From assembly GCF_009687845.1 (NCBI RefSeq), contig NZ_BLAD01000045.1, forward strand, positions 1-64,000: DNA of 64,000 nt, in the 5' to 3' direction. Below the pieces are notes generated by a model that saw only the letters and a list, made by a program, of their open reading frames with translations, made no database searches and was not told the DNA's origin. Source of the DNA: Acrocarpospora corrugata (lineage in GTDB: Bacteria > Actinomycetota > Actinomycetes > Streptosporangiales > Streptosporangiaceae). Shown here piece after piece: positions 47,585-55,880 of the stretch (positions are counted from its first letter, which is position 1; each line of letters opens with the position of its first letter). Both the position numbers and the translations under genes were made by a program.

Positions 47585-48217
47585 TCAGCCCCGGTTACGC
47601 CTGCGGGCCACGCTGATGCCGACGAAGAACGCCGCCAGCAGGCCGATCGCGATCGGGGTGACCGGCAGCCCGGACTCCTCCTCCTCGGGTCCGCCGGCCG
47701 CCGTGCCGCCGCCGCCGGCGCCGGGCGCCTTGGTGGGGAACGTGCCCGCGGGCGCGGCCGTCACCCGGAACCGGGCGGTGCCGATGTCGTTGGTGGCCTC
47801 GCAGCGCACCTCCACCCGGTAGCCGCCGGCCTTGGCGTTGGCGTTGAGCAGCGCTACGCCGGTCAGGCTGGGTTCGGGGGCGGGGCTGGCCGTCGCGGTG
47901 GCGAGCGGGGGCATCAGGCTGACGATGCCGGTGAAGGCGTCGGAGCGGGCGTTGGCCTTGTAGGTGGTGCCCGGCTGCGCGGGCGGGCAGAACGCGGTGA
48001 CGCGGACGTTCTTGGTGGCCCCTCCGGCCATGGAGGCCGGATCGACCACGACCCGGATGTTCTGCCGGGGTAACACCGACAGCGTCGCGGTCGGTATCGG
48101 CGTCAACGCCGTCGGGGTCGGTGTCGGTGTCGGCGAGCCGCTCTGGGCCTCCGCTGAGCACCCGACCACGCCGATCAACATCGCCCCCGCACATGCGGCC
48201 TGAATCAGCTTGCCCAT
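47585..48217 (-). CDS. lipoprotein with C-terminal sorting-signal-like LPVTP motif
   Basis: 210 residues. The N-terminal signal ends in GVVGC, a good lipobox (Cys20), followed by a Thr/Pro linker (SPTPTPTPTALTPIPTA). The middle (about 50-155) is beta-rich with two Cys pairs and looks like an Ig-like extracellular domain (IRVVVDPASMAGGATKNVRVTAFC; GGYRVEVRCEATNDIGTARFRVTA). The end is GLPVTP, a hydrophobic helix (IAIGLLAAFFVGISVA) and RRRNRG. That is the plan of a sortase signal, with Pro instead of Gly at position five. Two anchors on one protein would be unusual. It is probably the substrate of the adjacent sortase. Confidence 0.75.
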   Translation of the reverse strand: MGKLIQAACAGAMLIGVVGCSAEAQSGSPTPTPTPTALTPIPTATLSVLPRQNIRVVVDPASMAGGATKNVRVTAFCPPAQPGTTYKANARSDAFTGIVSLMPPLATATASPAPEPSLTGVALLNANAKAGGYRVEVRCEATNDIGTARFRVTAAPAGTFPTKAPGAGGGGTAAGGPEEEESGLPVTPIAIGLLAAFFVGISVARRRNRG

Positions 48218-48330
48218 CGGCGCACCCCTCTCACCGCACCTTTACCCCGAAAATCTAGGCCAATCCATTACCAAAGATCTTCATTTTCTATTGATCCTCA
48301 GCGTTGTGGAAGGGTCCAGCGGGTAACGGC

Positions 48331-48813
48331 CTAGATCAGCATGGCCGGGATATCGGACCATCGACGTCCAACACCCCGAACGTGCACGATTCGCTGGTCA
48401 TCTTCGGTGCCGGATTCGATCAAGATTTCGAGCCGTTCGTCCGAAAGATCTTCGACGAGGCCCTCACCCCACTCCACAATCGTTATCGAATCCGCGATCG
48501 ACGCGTCCAGATCGAGATCGTCGACCTCCAGCGCCCCGCCCAGCCGGTACGCGTCCACGTGCACCAGGGCGGGCCCGTCCGCGAGCGGCGGATGCACCCG
48601 GGCGATCACGAACGTCGGCGAGGTGATCGGCCCCCGCACGTTGAGCCCTTCGCCGATGCCCTGGGTCAGCGTGGTCTTGCCCGCCCCCAGCGACCCGGTC
48701 AGCACGACCAGATCCCCCGGGCCCAGCAGCCCGGCGATCCGGACGCCGAGCTCGCGCATCTCCGCCGCGTCCCGCGCCTTCATCCCCACTCCATTCACCG
48801 TTCGTCCCGTCAT
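48331..48813 (-). CDS. tsaE: tRNA threonylcarbamoyladenosine biosynthesis ATPase TsaE
   Basis: 160 residues from the ATG at 48813, which overlaps the upstream hydrolase stop (ATGA); an internal ATG at 48783 (MKARDAAEM) is an alternative. Walker A is GSLGAGKTTLTQGIGEGL, followed by the family's SPTFVIARVHP, LVHVDAYRL and ITIVEWGEGL motifs. It hydrolyses ATP to recycle the TsaBD complex. It is separated from tsaB by the sortase pair and a 113-bp spacer. Confidence 0.94.
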   Translation of the reverse strand: MTGRTVNGVGMKARDAAEMRELGVRIAGLLGPGDLVVLTGSLGAGKTTLTQGIGEGLNVRGPITSPTFVIARVHPPLADGPALVHVDAYRLGGALEVDDLDLDASIADSITIVEWGEGLVEDLSDERLEILIESGTEDDQRIVHVRGVGRRWSDIPAMLI

Positions 48814-49859
48814 CCCAGATTCGCGGCCCGTTCGAGCAGCTCCCGCAGCGCGTCGTTCACCACGCCCGGCCGCTCCAGCTGGACCAGATGCGACGTCCCC
48901 GGAACCATGGTCAGCTCCGCCGTCGGCACGGCGGCGGCGATGGCGCGGCTGTGGTCCGGCGGCGTCAGCCAGTCCCGCTCGCCGACCACGATCGCGGTCG
49001 GCACCTTGTTGAGCACGTCCAGCGCGGTCAGCTTGTCGTGCGACATCAGCGCCGGATAGAAATCGGCGATCACCTCGGACGGCGTGGCCCTGATCATCGT
49101 CTCGGCGAAGTCCACCACGGTCGGGCTGACCGCCTTGGAGTCCCCGAACGCCAGCAGCCGCAGAGCCAGGAACGCGACGTCGTTGCCCGCCTGCCGCCCC
49201 CGGTCCACCAGCGCGGAGCGTTGCCGCATCACCGAGACCGCGCCCGGCGTCGCGATGTGCACGGCCCTCGACACCAGCGCGGGCAGGCCCAAGCTCAGCT
49301 CGGCGAGTTTCCCCGCCGAAGTGGAGATCAGCGCGACCCCGCGGATCCGGTCCCCGAACAGTTCGGGCCGCCGGTCGGCCAGCGCCATGATCGTCATGCC
49401 GCCCATGGAGTGCCCGACCAGCACGCACGGCCCCGGCACCAGCTCCTCCAGGACCAGCGCCAGATCCTCGCCCAGCCGGTCGATGGTGCAGTCGGCGGCC
49501 TCCGCCCTGGCCGACTGCCCGTGGCAGCGCTGGTCCCACAGCACCACCCGGTAGCGATCCCGCAGGTTGCGCCACTGGTAGTGCCAGGAATCGGAGGTCA
49601 GGCAGTAGCCGTGGCAGAGCACCACGGTCAGCTCCGCGTCCTCGGGCCCGTCCACTTCGGCGTGGATCTGGAGGCCGTCCGAGGTGGTCAGCACCCGCTC
49701 CCGGCCGCGCAGTTCGCCGAACGGCTCGTTCGCCTCCGGGTCGGGGCGCAACCGGATCCGCCCCACGGCATACCGCTTGGCCAGCGCGCCCGCCGCCACT
49801 CCGGCGGAGACCGCGCCGACGATGGTCCCCGCGATCCCGACTGTCCGCCGTGCGGTCAT
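48810..49859 (-). CDS. alpha/beta hydrolase with N-terminal membrane segment
   Basis: 349 residues. A hydrophobic N-terminal stretch (TVGIAGTIVGAVSAGVAAGALA) may be a signal anchor. The catalytic fold has oxyanion-side VVLCHGYCLTSDSWHYQW, nucleophile elbow VGHSMGGM, acid Asp in VVGERDWLTPP and His in GTSHLVQLERP. No specific substrate can be assigned. It is a conserved neighbour of alr and tsaE in many actinobacteria. Both ends overlap its neighbours by 4 nt (alr stop, tsaE start), so it is translated within that operon. Confidence 0.88.
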   Translation of the reverse strand: MTARRTVGIAGTIVGAVSAGVAAGALAKRYAVGRIRLRPDPEANEPFGELRGRERVLTTSDGLQIHAEVDGPEDAELTVVLCHGYCLTSDSWHYQWRNLRDRYRVVLWDQRCHGQSARAEAADCTIDRLGEDLALVLEELVPGPCVLVGHSMGGMTIMALADRRPELFGDRIRGVALISTSAGKLAELSLGLPALVSRAVHIATPGAVSVMRQRSALVDRGRQAGNDVAFLALRLLAFGDSKAVSPTVVDFAETMIRATPSEVIADFYPALMSHDKLTALDVLNKVPTAIVVGERDWLTPPDHSRAIAAAVPTAELTMVPGTSHLVQLERPGVVNDALRELLERAANLG

Positions 49860-51013
49860 TGCCGATCTCCTCGTCGCCCGTCCCCCGGCCTTACGTTGAG
49901 GTGAACACGCGGCACGCGGGATCCGATCCCGGTCACGATCTCATGAGTGATCGTGCCGAGGGAATCCGCCCATTCCTGACATGTCGGTTCATTTGCGTTA
50001 CCGGGGCCGAACAGGATGACTTCCTCACCATTGGTGACGGGGTCGTCGCCGAGATCCAGCGAGAACTGGTCCATGCACACCCGCCCGGCGATCTGCCGCC
50101 GACGGCCGCCGACCAGGACTTCCGCCAGATTCGTCGCTCCGCGCATGATTCCGTCGGCGTATCCCAGGGGCACCAGCCCCAGCGTGGTCTCGCGTTCGGT
50201 GTGGTAGAGGTGCCCGTACGAGACGCCGGCGCCGGCCGGGACGCGTTTCACCATGGCCAGGCGGGCGGCCAGCGTCATCGCGGGCACCAGGCCGAAGTCG
50301 CCCTGTTCGGGGATGGGACTCAAGCCGTACACCGCGATGCCGGGGCGGACCATGTCGTAGCGGGCGTGCGGCAGCGTGAGGGTGGCCGCCGAGTTGGCGA
50401 TGTGCCGGATCGCGCCGGAGACGCCCGCCTGCTCGGCCTGCTTGACCGCGTCCTCGAAGGCCGAGAGCTGCGCGTCGATGGACGGATGGCCGGGGATGTC
50501 GGCGCAGGCGAAGTGCGACCACAGCCCGGTCACCCTGATCAGGCCTTCCGCCTGTACGGCCAGCGCCCGATCCACCAGTTCCGCCCACGCGGCCGCAGGA
50601 GCGCCACCCCGCGCCATGCCCGTGTCGACTTTGAGCTGCACCGGAACGGTCTTCCCCGTGCTCCGCGCCGCGGCGGCGATCTCGTCGAGCAGCCAGGTCG
50701 CGCCCGCGGACAGCTCGATGTCCTGCCGGACGGCCTCGGCCAGCGGCTCACCCGGAGGGATGATCCAGGCCAGCACGGGCGCGGTGATCCCGGCCGCGCG
50801 CAGGGCCAGGGCCTCCCGGACGTAGGCCGTGCCCAGCCGGGTCGCGCCGCCTTCCAGGGCGGCCAGGGCGCAGGGGACCAGCCCGTGCCCGTACGCGTCG
50901 GCCTTGACCGCCGCCAGCAGTTCGGCGCCGGGTGAGGCGGCGGCCAGCAGCCCGACGTTGTGGCGGATGGCCGCCAGATCCACACGGGCCTCGGCCGGAG
51001 TCAGCTCGCTCAT
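49856..51013 (-). CDS. alr: alanine racemase
   Basis: 385 residues. PLP-binding Lys in LLAAVKADAYGHGLVP, RGGAPAAAWAEL region of the barrel, and the C-terminal domain with the catalytic Tyr in AGVSYGHLYHTERETTLGLVPLGYADGIMR and CMDQFSLDLGD. It interconverts L- and D-alanine for peptidoglycan and, where present, teichoic acid D-alanylation. It ends in the ATGA overlap with the hydrolase gene. Confidence 0.96.
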   Translation of the reverse strand: MSELTPAEARVDLAAIRHNVGLLAAASPGAELLAAVKADAYGHGLVPCALAALEGGATRLGTAYVREALALRAAGITAPVLAWIIPPGEPLAEAVRQDIELSAGATWLLDEIAAAARSTGKTVPVQLKVDTGMARGGAPAAAWAELVDRALAVQAEGLIRVTGLWSHFACADIPGHPSIDAQLSAFEDAVKQAEQAGVSGAIRHIANSAATLTLPHARYDMVRPGIAVYGLSPIPEQGDFGLVPAMTLAARLAMVKRVPAGAGVSYGHLYHTERETTLGLVPLGYADGIMRGATNLAEVLVGGRRRQIAGRVCMDQFSLDLGDDPVTNGEEVILFGPGNANEPTCQEWADSLGTITHEIVTGIGSRVPRVHLNVRPGDGRRGDRQ

Positions 51014-51053
51014 CCGTCAATTTTCGCAGCCGCCCCCGGTGGCTGCGACCAAC

Positions 51054-52514
51054 TCAGAGACTCCGGATGACCTGGGGCAACGTCTGCGCCACATCCATCG
51101 CGGCGATTGGTCCGTGTCCGCCGGACTTGCCGGTTGAAGCGGCCTGTGCCGCGAGTCCATGCAAATGTGCCGCGGCGGAGGCGGCGTCGTACCCGCTGAG
51201 CCCGGCCGCGAGCAGCGTGCCCGCGATCCCGGACAGCACGTCCCCGGTCCCGCCGGTGGCCAGCCACGGCGTCCCGGTGGCGTTCACCCTGACCGGCCTG
51301 CCCTCCTCGGCGATCAGCGTGGTGGAGCCCTTGAGCAGCACGACCGTCCCGAGTTCGTCGACCGCGCGCCGGACGTGTTCCAGTCTGGCGGCCTCGATCC
51401 GGTCGCTGGGCACCTCCAGCAGCCGGGACAGCTCCCCGGCGTGCGGGGTGAGCACGGTCGGCGCGGACCGCCGGAGCATCGACCGGTCCCGGGCCAGCAG
51501 GGTCAGGCCGTCCGCGTCCACCAGCACCGGCACGTCGGTGGCGAGCACGGCCCGCGCGAGCGCCTCGGCCTCCGGTCCGGTGCCCATGCCGGGCCCGAGC
51601 ACCCACGCTTGCACCCGCCCGACCTCCGCCACCGAAGGCCCGTCCAGGACGGTCGTGATCGCCTCCGGCCAGCTGTTGCGCACCTGCCGCGCCGCCGCCT
51701 CCGCGCCGGCGAACCGCACCAGCCCGGCCCCGGCCCGGACGGCGCCGCCCACCGACAGCACGGCCGCGCCGGTGAACCGATCACTCCCGGCCACGATCCC
51801 GATCACACCACGGCGGTATTTATCCGACTCGGCCTCCGGGGTCGGCAGCAGATCCGCCACGTCCTCGTCGGTCAGCGACGCCACATCCGGATCCGGCAGG
51901 TACGGCCCCAGCCCGATGTCCACCAGCTCGACCCGCCCGCAGTGCGACTTCCCCGGATCGATCAGCAACCCGTTCTTGCACGCCCCGAACGTCACCGTCA
52001 GCTGCGCCCTGACCGCCACCCCTGCCACTTGCCCGCTGCTCGCGTCCACCCCACTGGGCACGTCCACGGCCACCACCAGCCCCGGCGCACGCTCGGCGGC
52101 CAGCGCCAGCCCCCGATACGGTTCCCGCAGCTCCCCCGCCCCGCCGATGCCGACCAGCCCGTCCACGATCAGATCGGCCCGCTCGACGACCTCATGGCCC
52201 GGCGGCTCCACCGTCCGCCCACCGGCTTCCCGCAGCGCCGCCAGCCCGCCCTCATGAGTGCGCGACCCCGCCAGGATCGCCTCCACCCGCGCCCCCCGCC
52301 GGGCCAGCCGGGCCCCCGCGTAGAGCGCGTCGCCGCCGTTGTCCCCGCTGCCCACCAGCAGCGCCACGCGCGAGCCGTACACACCGGGCAGGAGCCCCGC
52401 GCACACCACGGCCAGCCCGGTCGCGGCCCTGCGCATCAGCTCGCCCTCGGCGACCGTGGCCATCAGCGCGTGCTCAGCCGTCCTGATCTGCTCAGATGTG
52501 TACGCGGTCCGCAT
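51054..52514 (-). CDS. nnr: bifunctional NAD(P)H-hydrate epimerase / ADP-dependent dehydratase
   Basis: 486 residues, a fusion of YjeF N-terminal epimerase (about 1-215; MRTAYTSEQIRTAEHALM, LLVGSGDNGGDALYAGARLARRG, VDVPSGVDASSGQVAG) and a C-terminal ribokinase-like dehydratase (about 225-486; KYRRGVIGIVAGSDRFTGAAVLSVGGAVRAGAG, VLTPHAGELSRLL, WLATGGTGDVLSGIAG). It repairs damaged NAD(P)HX. It is in the usual actinobacterial place between acpS and alr. Confidence 0.95.
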   Translation of the reverse strand: MRTAYTSEQIRTAEHALMATVAEGELMRRAATGLAVVCAGLLPGVYGSRVALLVGSGDNGGDALYAGARLARRGARVEAILAGSRTHEGGLAALREAGGRTVEPPGHEVVERADLIVDGLVGIGGAGELREPYRGLALAAERAPGLVVAVDVPSGVDASSGQVAGVAVRAQLTVTFGACKNGLLIDPGKSHCGRVELVDIGLGPYLPDPDVASLTDEDVADLLPTPEAESDKYRRGVIGIVAGSDRFTGAAVLSVGGAVRAGAGLVRFAGAEAAARQVRNSWPEAITTVLDGPSVAEVGRVQAWVLGPGMGTGPEAEALARAVLATDVPVLVDADGLTLLARDRSMLRRSAPTVLTPHAGELSRLLEVPSDRIEAARLEHVRRAVDELGTVVLLKGSTTLIAEEGRPVRVNATGTPWLATGGTGDVLSGIAGTLLAAGLSGYDAASAAAHLHGLAAQAASTGKSGGHGPIAAMDVAQTLPQVIRSL

Positions 52515-52558
52515 GGTTCGACGCTATCCGCAGACGATCACCGAAGCCATCCGCCACG

Positions 52559-52909
52559 TCAGCCTTCGGCGATCACGTACGCCAGCGCGAATCCGCCGTC
52601 GTGGCTGAGCGAAAGGTGCCAGTTCTGCACCCCGAGAGACGCGGCGAGCTCGCCCGCCCGGCCCCCCACGTGCAGCGACGGACGCCCCGCCGCGTCCTTG
52701 CGCACTTCGGCGTCGAGGTGGCTCAGCCCCGGCGGCGCGCCCAGTGCCTTGGCCACCGCCTCCTTGGCCGCGAACCGCGCGGCCAGCGAGTGCACGGCCT
52801 CGGCCTGCTCCTCCGCCGTGAACAGGCGGGCGCGCAGGCCGGGCGTGCGTTCGATCGAGGCCGCGAATCTGGCCACGTCCACGAGATCCACCCCGATGCC
52901 GACGATCAT
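52559..52909 (-). CDS. acpS: holo-[acyl-carrier-protein] synthase
   Basis: 116 residues: IVGIGVDLVDVARF with the metal-binding Asp, and the Glu in AARFAAKEAVAKALG. The C-terminal part has WHLSLSHDGGFALAYVIAEG. It transfers the phosphopantetheine arm from CoA to acyl carrier protein. The pantothenate kinase gene coaA lies 1.5 kb away, so both ends of CoA use are represented locally. The start is ATG at 52909, ten bases after the PhoX-family stop. Confidence 0.96.
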   Translation of the reverse strand: MIVGIGVDLVDVARFAASIERTPGLRARLFTAEEQAEAVHSLAARFAAKEAVAKALGAPPGLSHLDAEVRKDAAGRPSLHVGGRAGELAASLGVQNWHLSLSHDGGFALAYVIAEG

Positions 52910-52918
52910 GAGCCCACT

Positions 52919-54340
52919 CTAGAACCCGCCCTTGTGCCACGGGCCCCAGATGGCGTACGAGACACCCTGGGAGGACTGCACGTTCACGAACAGGGTGTGC
53001 CCGTCGGGGCCGAACGTGCTGCCGGCGAATTCGGCGCCCGAGTCGCCGGAGACCGGCATCAGGCGGCTGAAGTCGAAGATCTGGCCGCGCCGGGTGAGGC
53101 CGCGCAGGTAGTTGTCGCCGCCGCCGTCCTCGCAGAGCACCAGCGTGCCGCGCTTGCTGGTGGTGACGTTGTCTGGCAGGTCGAGCACCAGCGAGCCGGG
53201 CGACTCGTAGATCAGGCGAAGCCGGCCGCTCCAGGTGTCGTAGCCGAAGATCTGCCCCCGGCCCTTGCCGAAGCCGGAGGGCGCGGTGTCGCCCGCCGCC
53301 GTCGCGCCGCCCTGGGTGGAGACGAAGTAGATCGTGCCCGCGTCGTAGACCGCGCCCTCCAGCCGGGAGAAGAGCGCGGCGCCCTTGGCCCTGCCCTGGT
53401 TGCCGACGTACTGGATGGCCTGGTCGTTGGTGGGTTTGGTGCTGAAGGCAGGGTCGGGGTCGTCGATGGTGACCCAGGTGGTCTGGAAGGTCGACCCGGC
53501 GGGCAGGCCGACCGACAGGTCCTTGCCGGGCGCGTTCTTGATCGCCAGCATCTGGAGCTTGCCGCCGTCCAGGATGCGGCCGGCCCTGAGCGGGTTCTTC
53601 GGCGGCAGATACCGGTAGAAGCCGGATGCGAAGCCGAAGTTGTCCTCGGTCAGGTAGATCGCGCCGCTGCGCGGGTCGAAGGCGGCCGACTCGTGCGCGA
53701 ACCGCCCGGCCGACCGGATCGGGGTACGGCTGGCCGCCCGGTCGATCGGCACCTCGAAGATGTAGCCGTGCTTCTGCTTGAGCAGCGCGTTGTCCGCGCC
53801 GGTGAAGTCGTTGCCGACGTCGGGGCCGTTGACGGTCTCCTCGCAGGTCACCCAGGCGCCCCACGGCATCGGGCCGCCGGAGCAGTTCATCTGGGTGCCG
53901 TTGAGGCTGGCGGCGCTCTTGATCAGCTCGCCGTACTTGGTGACCCGGAGCGTGGCCGTGCCGCCGCCGGCCGCGCTGTCGTAGGCGTGGGCCACGTCGC
54001 CGAAGGCGCCCACCGGGCCGTTGACCTCGTGGTTGCGCACCAGGATGGTGCTGCCCTTCGGCCCGCGGAAGGCGGCCATGCCGTCGTGCCGGCCCGGGGT
54101 GAGGCCGCCTTCGGTGAACGCCTCGCCGACCGGGTTGAACGAGCGGTACTTGAACCCGGCGGGCAGTTGCAGGCGGACCACGCCGTCCCGCAGGTCGGGC
54201 ACCGGGCCCAGCGGGCCGTAGTCCGCGCCGTGGGTGCGGGCCCCTCGTTCGCCCGCGGCGGCGACCCCCGCGAACGGTCCGCCGAACATCGCCGCCCCCG
54301 CCGTCGCCGCCGAAGCGGTCAGGAATTTGCGCCGGTCCAT
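52919..54340 (-). CDS. PhoX-family (DUF839) Tat-exported protein
   Basis: 473 residues. The N-terminus MDRRKFLTASAATAG is a twin-arginine (Tat) signal, with cleavage probably near AAAGE. The mature part is the DUF839/PhoX beta-propeller fold: TILVRNHEVNGPVG, GTQMNCSGGPMPWGAWVTCEETVNGP, RFAHESAAFDPRSGAIYLTEDN, GAEFAGSTFGPDGHTLFVNVQSSQGVSYAIWGPW. The CEET and DGGGDNYLRG residues fit calcium/iron coordination in PhoX phosphatases, so it is a candidate secreted alkaline phosphatase, but many DUF839 proteins are uncharacterised. It sits between acpS and coaA, where glmS is found in Streptomyces. Confidence 0.88.
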   Translation of the reverse strand: MDRRKFLTASAATAGAAMFGGPFAGVAAAGERGARTHGADYGPLGPVPDLRDGVVRLQLPAGFKYRSFNPVGEAFTEGGLTPGRHDGMAAFRGPKGSTILVRNHEVNGPVGAFGDVAHAYDSAAGGGTATLRVTKYGELIKSAASLNGTQMNCSGGPMPWGAWVTCEETVNGPDVGNDFTGADNALLKQKHGYIFEVPIDRAASRTPIRSAGRFAHESAAFDPRSGAIYLTEDNFGFASGFYRYLPPKNPLRAGRILDGGKLQMLAIKNAPGKDLSVGLPAGSTFQTTWVTIDDPDPAFSTKPTNDQAIQYVGNQGRAKGAALFSRLEGAVYDAGTIYFVSTQGGATAAGDTAPSGFGKGRGQIFGYDTWSGRLRLIYESPGSLVLDLPDNVTTSKRGTLVLCEDGGGDNYLRGLTRRGQIFDFSRLMPVSGDSGAEFAGSTFGPDGHTLFVNVQSSQGVSYAIWGPWHKGGF

Positions 54341-54427
54341 CCGGGACTCCCTCCGTCGTTCACGAAACGTTAATGTCCTCTGGAAGTACGGCTATATGGC
54401 AGATCTCGCCAATTCGACGGCCGGTCG

Positions 54428-55387
54428 ATGTCGCTCGAACCGGCGAAGGTAAGGTTGGGCGGCGTGGCAGTAGGGGACGCGTACGTCGAGCTCAGCCGGG
54501 AGCAATGGCGTGAATTGCGGAAGAACACACCGCTCACGCTGACCGAGGCCGAATTGGCGGAGCTGCGCGGGATCGACGATCCGATCGACCTGGCCGAGGT
54601 GACCGACATCTACCTGCCGCTGACCCGGCTGCTGAACCTGCACTTCACGGGGGCGCGGCAGCGCGGCGCGGCGGTCAGCACGTTCCTCGGGGACGACGGC
54701 CCGCCGCCGCCCTACATTCTGGGCATCGCGGGCAGCGTGGCCGTCGGCAAGTCCACCACCGCGCGGCTGCTGCACACGCTGCTGGCCCGCTGGCCGGAGC
54801 ACCCGAAGGTGGAGCTGATCACCACCGACAGCTTCCTGTACCCCAACCAGGTGCTGACCGAGCGCGACATCATGCACCGCAAGGGCTTCCCGGAGAGCTA
54901 CGACCGCCGGGCCCTGGTCCGCTTCGTCGCCGACGTGAAAGCCGGGAAACCGAAAGTCACGGCCCCGATCTACAGCCACCTCGAATACGACATAATCCCC
55001 GGTGCCCAACAGGTCGTGAAAAATCCGGACATCCTTATTGTTGAGGGGCTTAATGTGCTCCAGCCGGCGCCCCCGACCGCGCTGGCGGTGAACGATTATT
55101 TTGACTTCTCCATCTACGTCGACGCCCGCATCGAGGACATCCGCAGCTGGTACGTGGCCCGCTTCCACCAGCTCCGCGCCACCGCCTTCGCCGACCCGAA
55201 GTCGTACTTCAAGTACCTCGCCGACCTCACCGAAGCCGAGGCCACCGAGTTCGCCCGCAACATCTGGCGCGACATCAACGAACGCAACCTGGTCGAGAAC
55301 ATCACCCCCACCCGCGGCCGGGCCGGCCTGATCCTCCGCAAGGGCCCGGACCACTCCATCACCCGGGTACGCCTGCGCAGAACCTGA
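54428..55387 (+). CDS. coaA: type I pantothenate kinase
   Basis: 319 residues. P-loop [89 protein letters not shown], and [14 protein letters not shown] at the end. It phosphorylates pantothenate, the first step of CoA synthesis, and is normally feedback-inhibited by CoA. The start may be 54428 (ATG) or 54464 (GTG); neither has a strong ribosome-binding site, and homologues have about 20 residues before the YVELSREQW block, which slightly favours 54428. Confidence 0.95.
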   Translation: MSLEPAKVRLGGVAVGDAYVELSREQWRELRKNTPLTLTEAELAELRGIDDPIDLAEVTDIYLPLTRLLNLHFTGARQRGAAVSTFLGDDGPPPPYILGIAGSVAVGKSTTARLLHTLLARWPEHPKVELITTDSFLYPNQVLTERDIMHRKGFPESYDRRALVRFVADVKAGKPKVTAPIYSHLEYDIIPGAQQVVKNPDILIVEGLNVLQPAPPTALAVNDYFDFSIYVDARIEDIRSWYVARFHQLRATAFADPKSYFKYLADLTEAEATEFARNIWRDINERNLVENITPTRGRAGLILRKGPDHSITRVRLRRT

Positions 55388-55388
55388 A

Positions 55389-55418
55389 CGGCCGCCGGTG
55401 AGTCGCCACCGGCGGCCG
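55389..55418. terminator. bidirectional hairpin between coaA and the small secreted protein gene
   Basis: CGGCCGCCGGTG (55389-55400) and CACCGGCGGCCG (55407-55418) are perfect complements with a 6-nt loop, starting one base after the coaA stop and ending 13 bases before the convergent gene's stop. There is no U-tract. Confidence 0.75.
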
Positions 55419-55431
55419 CTCATGAGATGGC

Positions 55432-55659
55432 CTAGTACCAGACGAACAGGTGGATGTTGTCGCCGATGACCTGACAGAAGTCAGGGTGTCCCGGCGCGTC
55501 CGGGTGGTAGTACTCCGCGTAGTAGCAGCTCTGGGACTGGTTGACCGGCCACGTGCCGTAGATGTGGTAGCCGGCCGCCGCCATGGCGGGCGTGGCCGTC
55601 ACCGTCAGGGCGCCGGCCCCGATCACCGTCGCGGCGGCAAGCTTGGCGAGTCTGCGCAT
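55432..55659 (-). CDS. small secreted protein
   Basis: 75 residues. A clear signal peptide (MRRLAKLAAATVIGAGALTV, cleavage after AMA) leaves a 47-residue mature peptide that is Tyr/His-rich (AGYHIYGTWPVNQSQSCYYAEYYHPD) with two Cys, which could form one disulfide. AAGGAGAGCTC lies just before the ATG. I do not recognise a family. Secreted small proteins of this kind in actinobacteria include protease inhibitors and peptidoglycan-associated peptides, but nothing in the sequence decides. Confidence 0.75.
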   Translation of the reverse strand: MRRLAKLAAATVIGAGALTVTATPAMAAAGYHIYGTWPVNQSQSCYYAEYYHPDAPGHPDFCQVIGDNIHLFVWY

Positions 55660-55880
55660 GAGCTCTCCTTCTGTCTCGATCCCCGAAGCGGAAGACCTCG
55701 TCCCCCGTACCGAAATGCTGAGATATCCCGCTAAGCGCTTCGCTTTCGTCGCGTTATCGCGCCCGGCTCACCCGTGAAACTTTCATCGGTGCACCCGGCG
55801 TTCCCCCAGGCCACCTGGACCGCCGCCGACTCGGGCCCGCGACCGGCGACCTTCCCCCACGCCCGCTCGTCGGACAGGGC

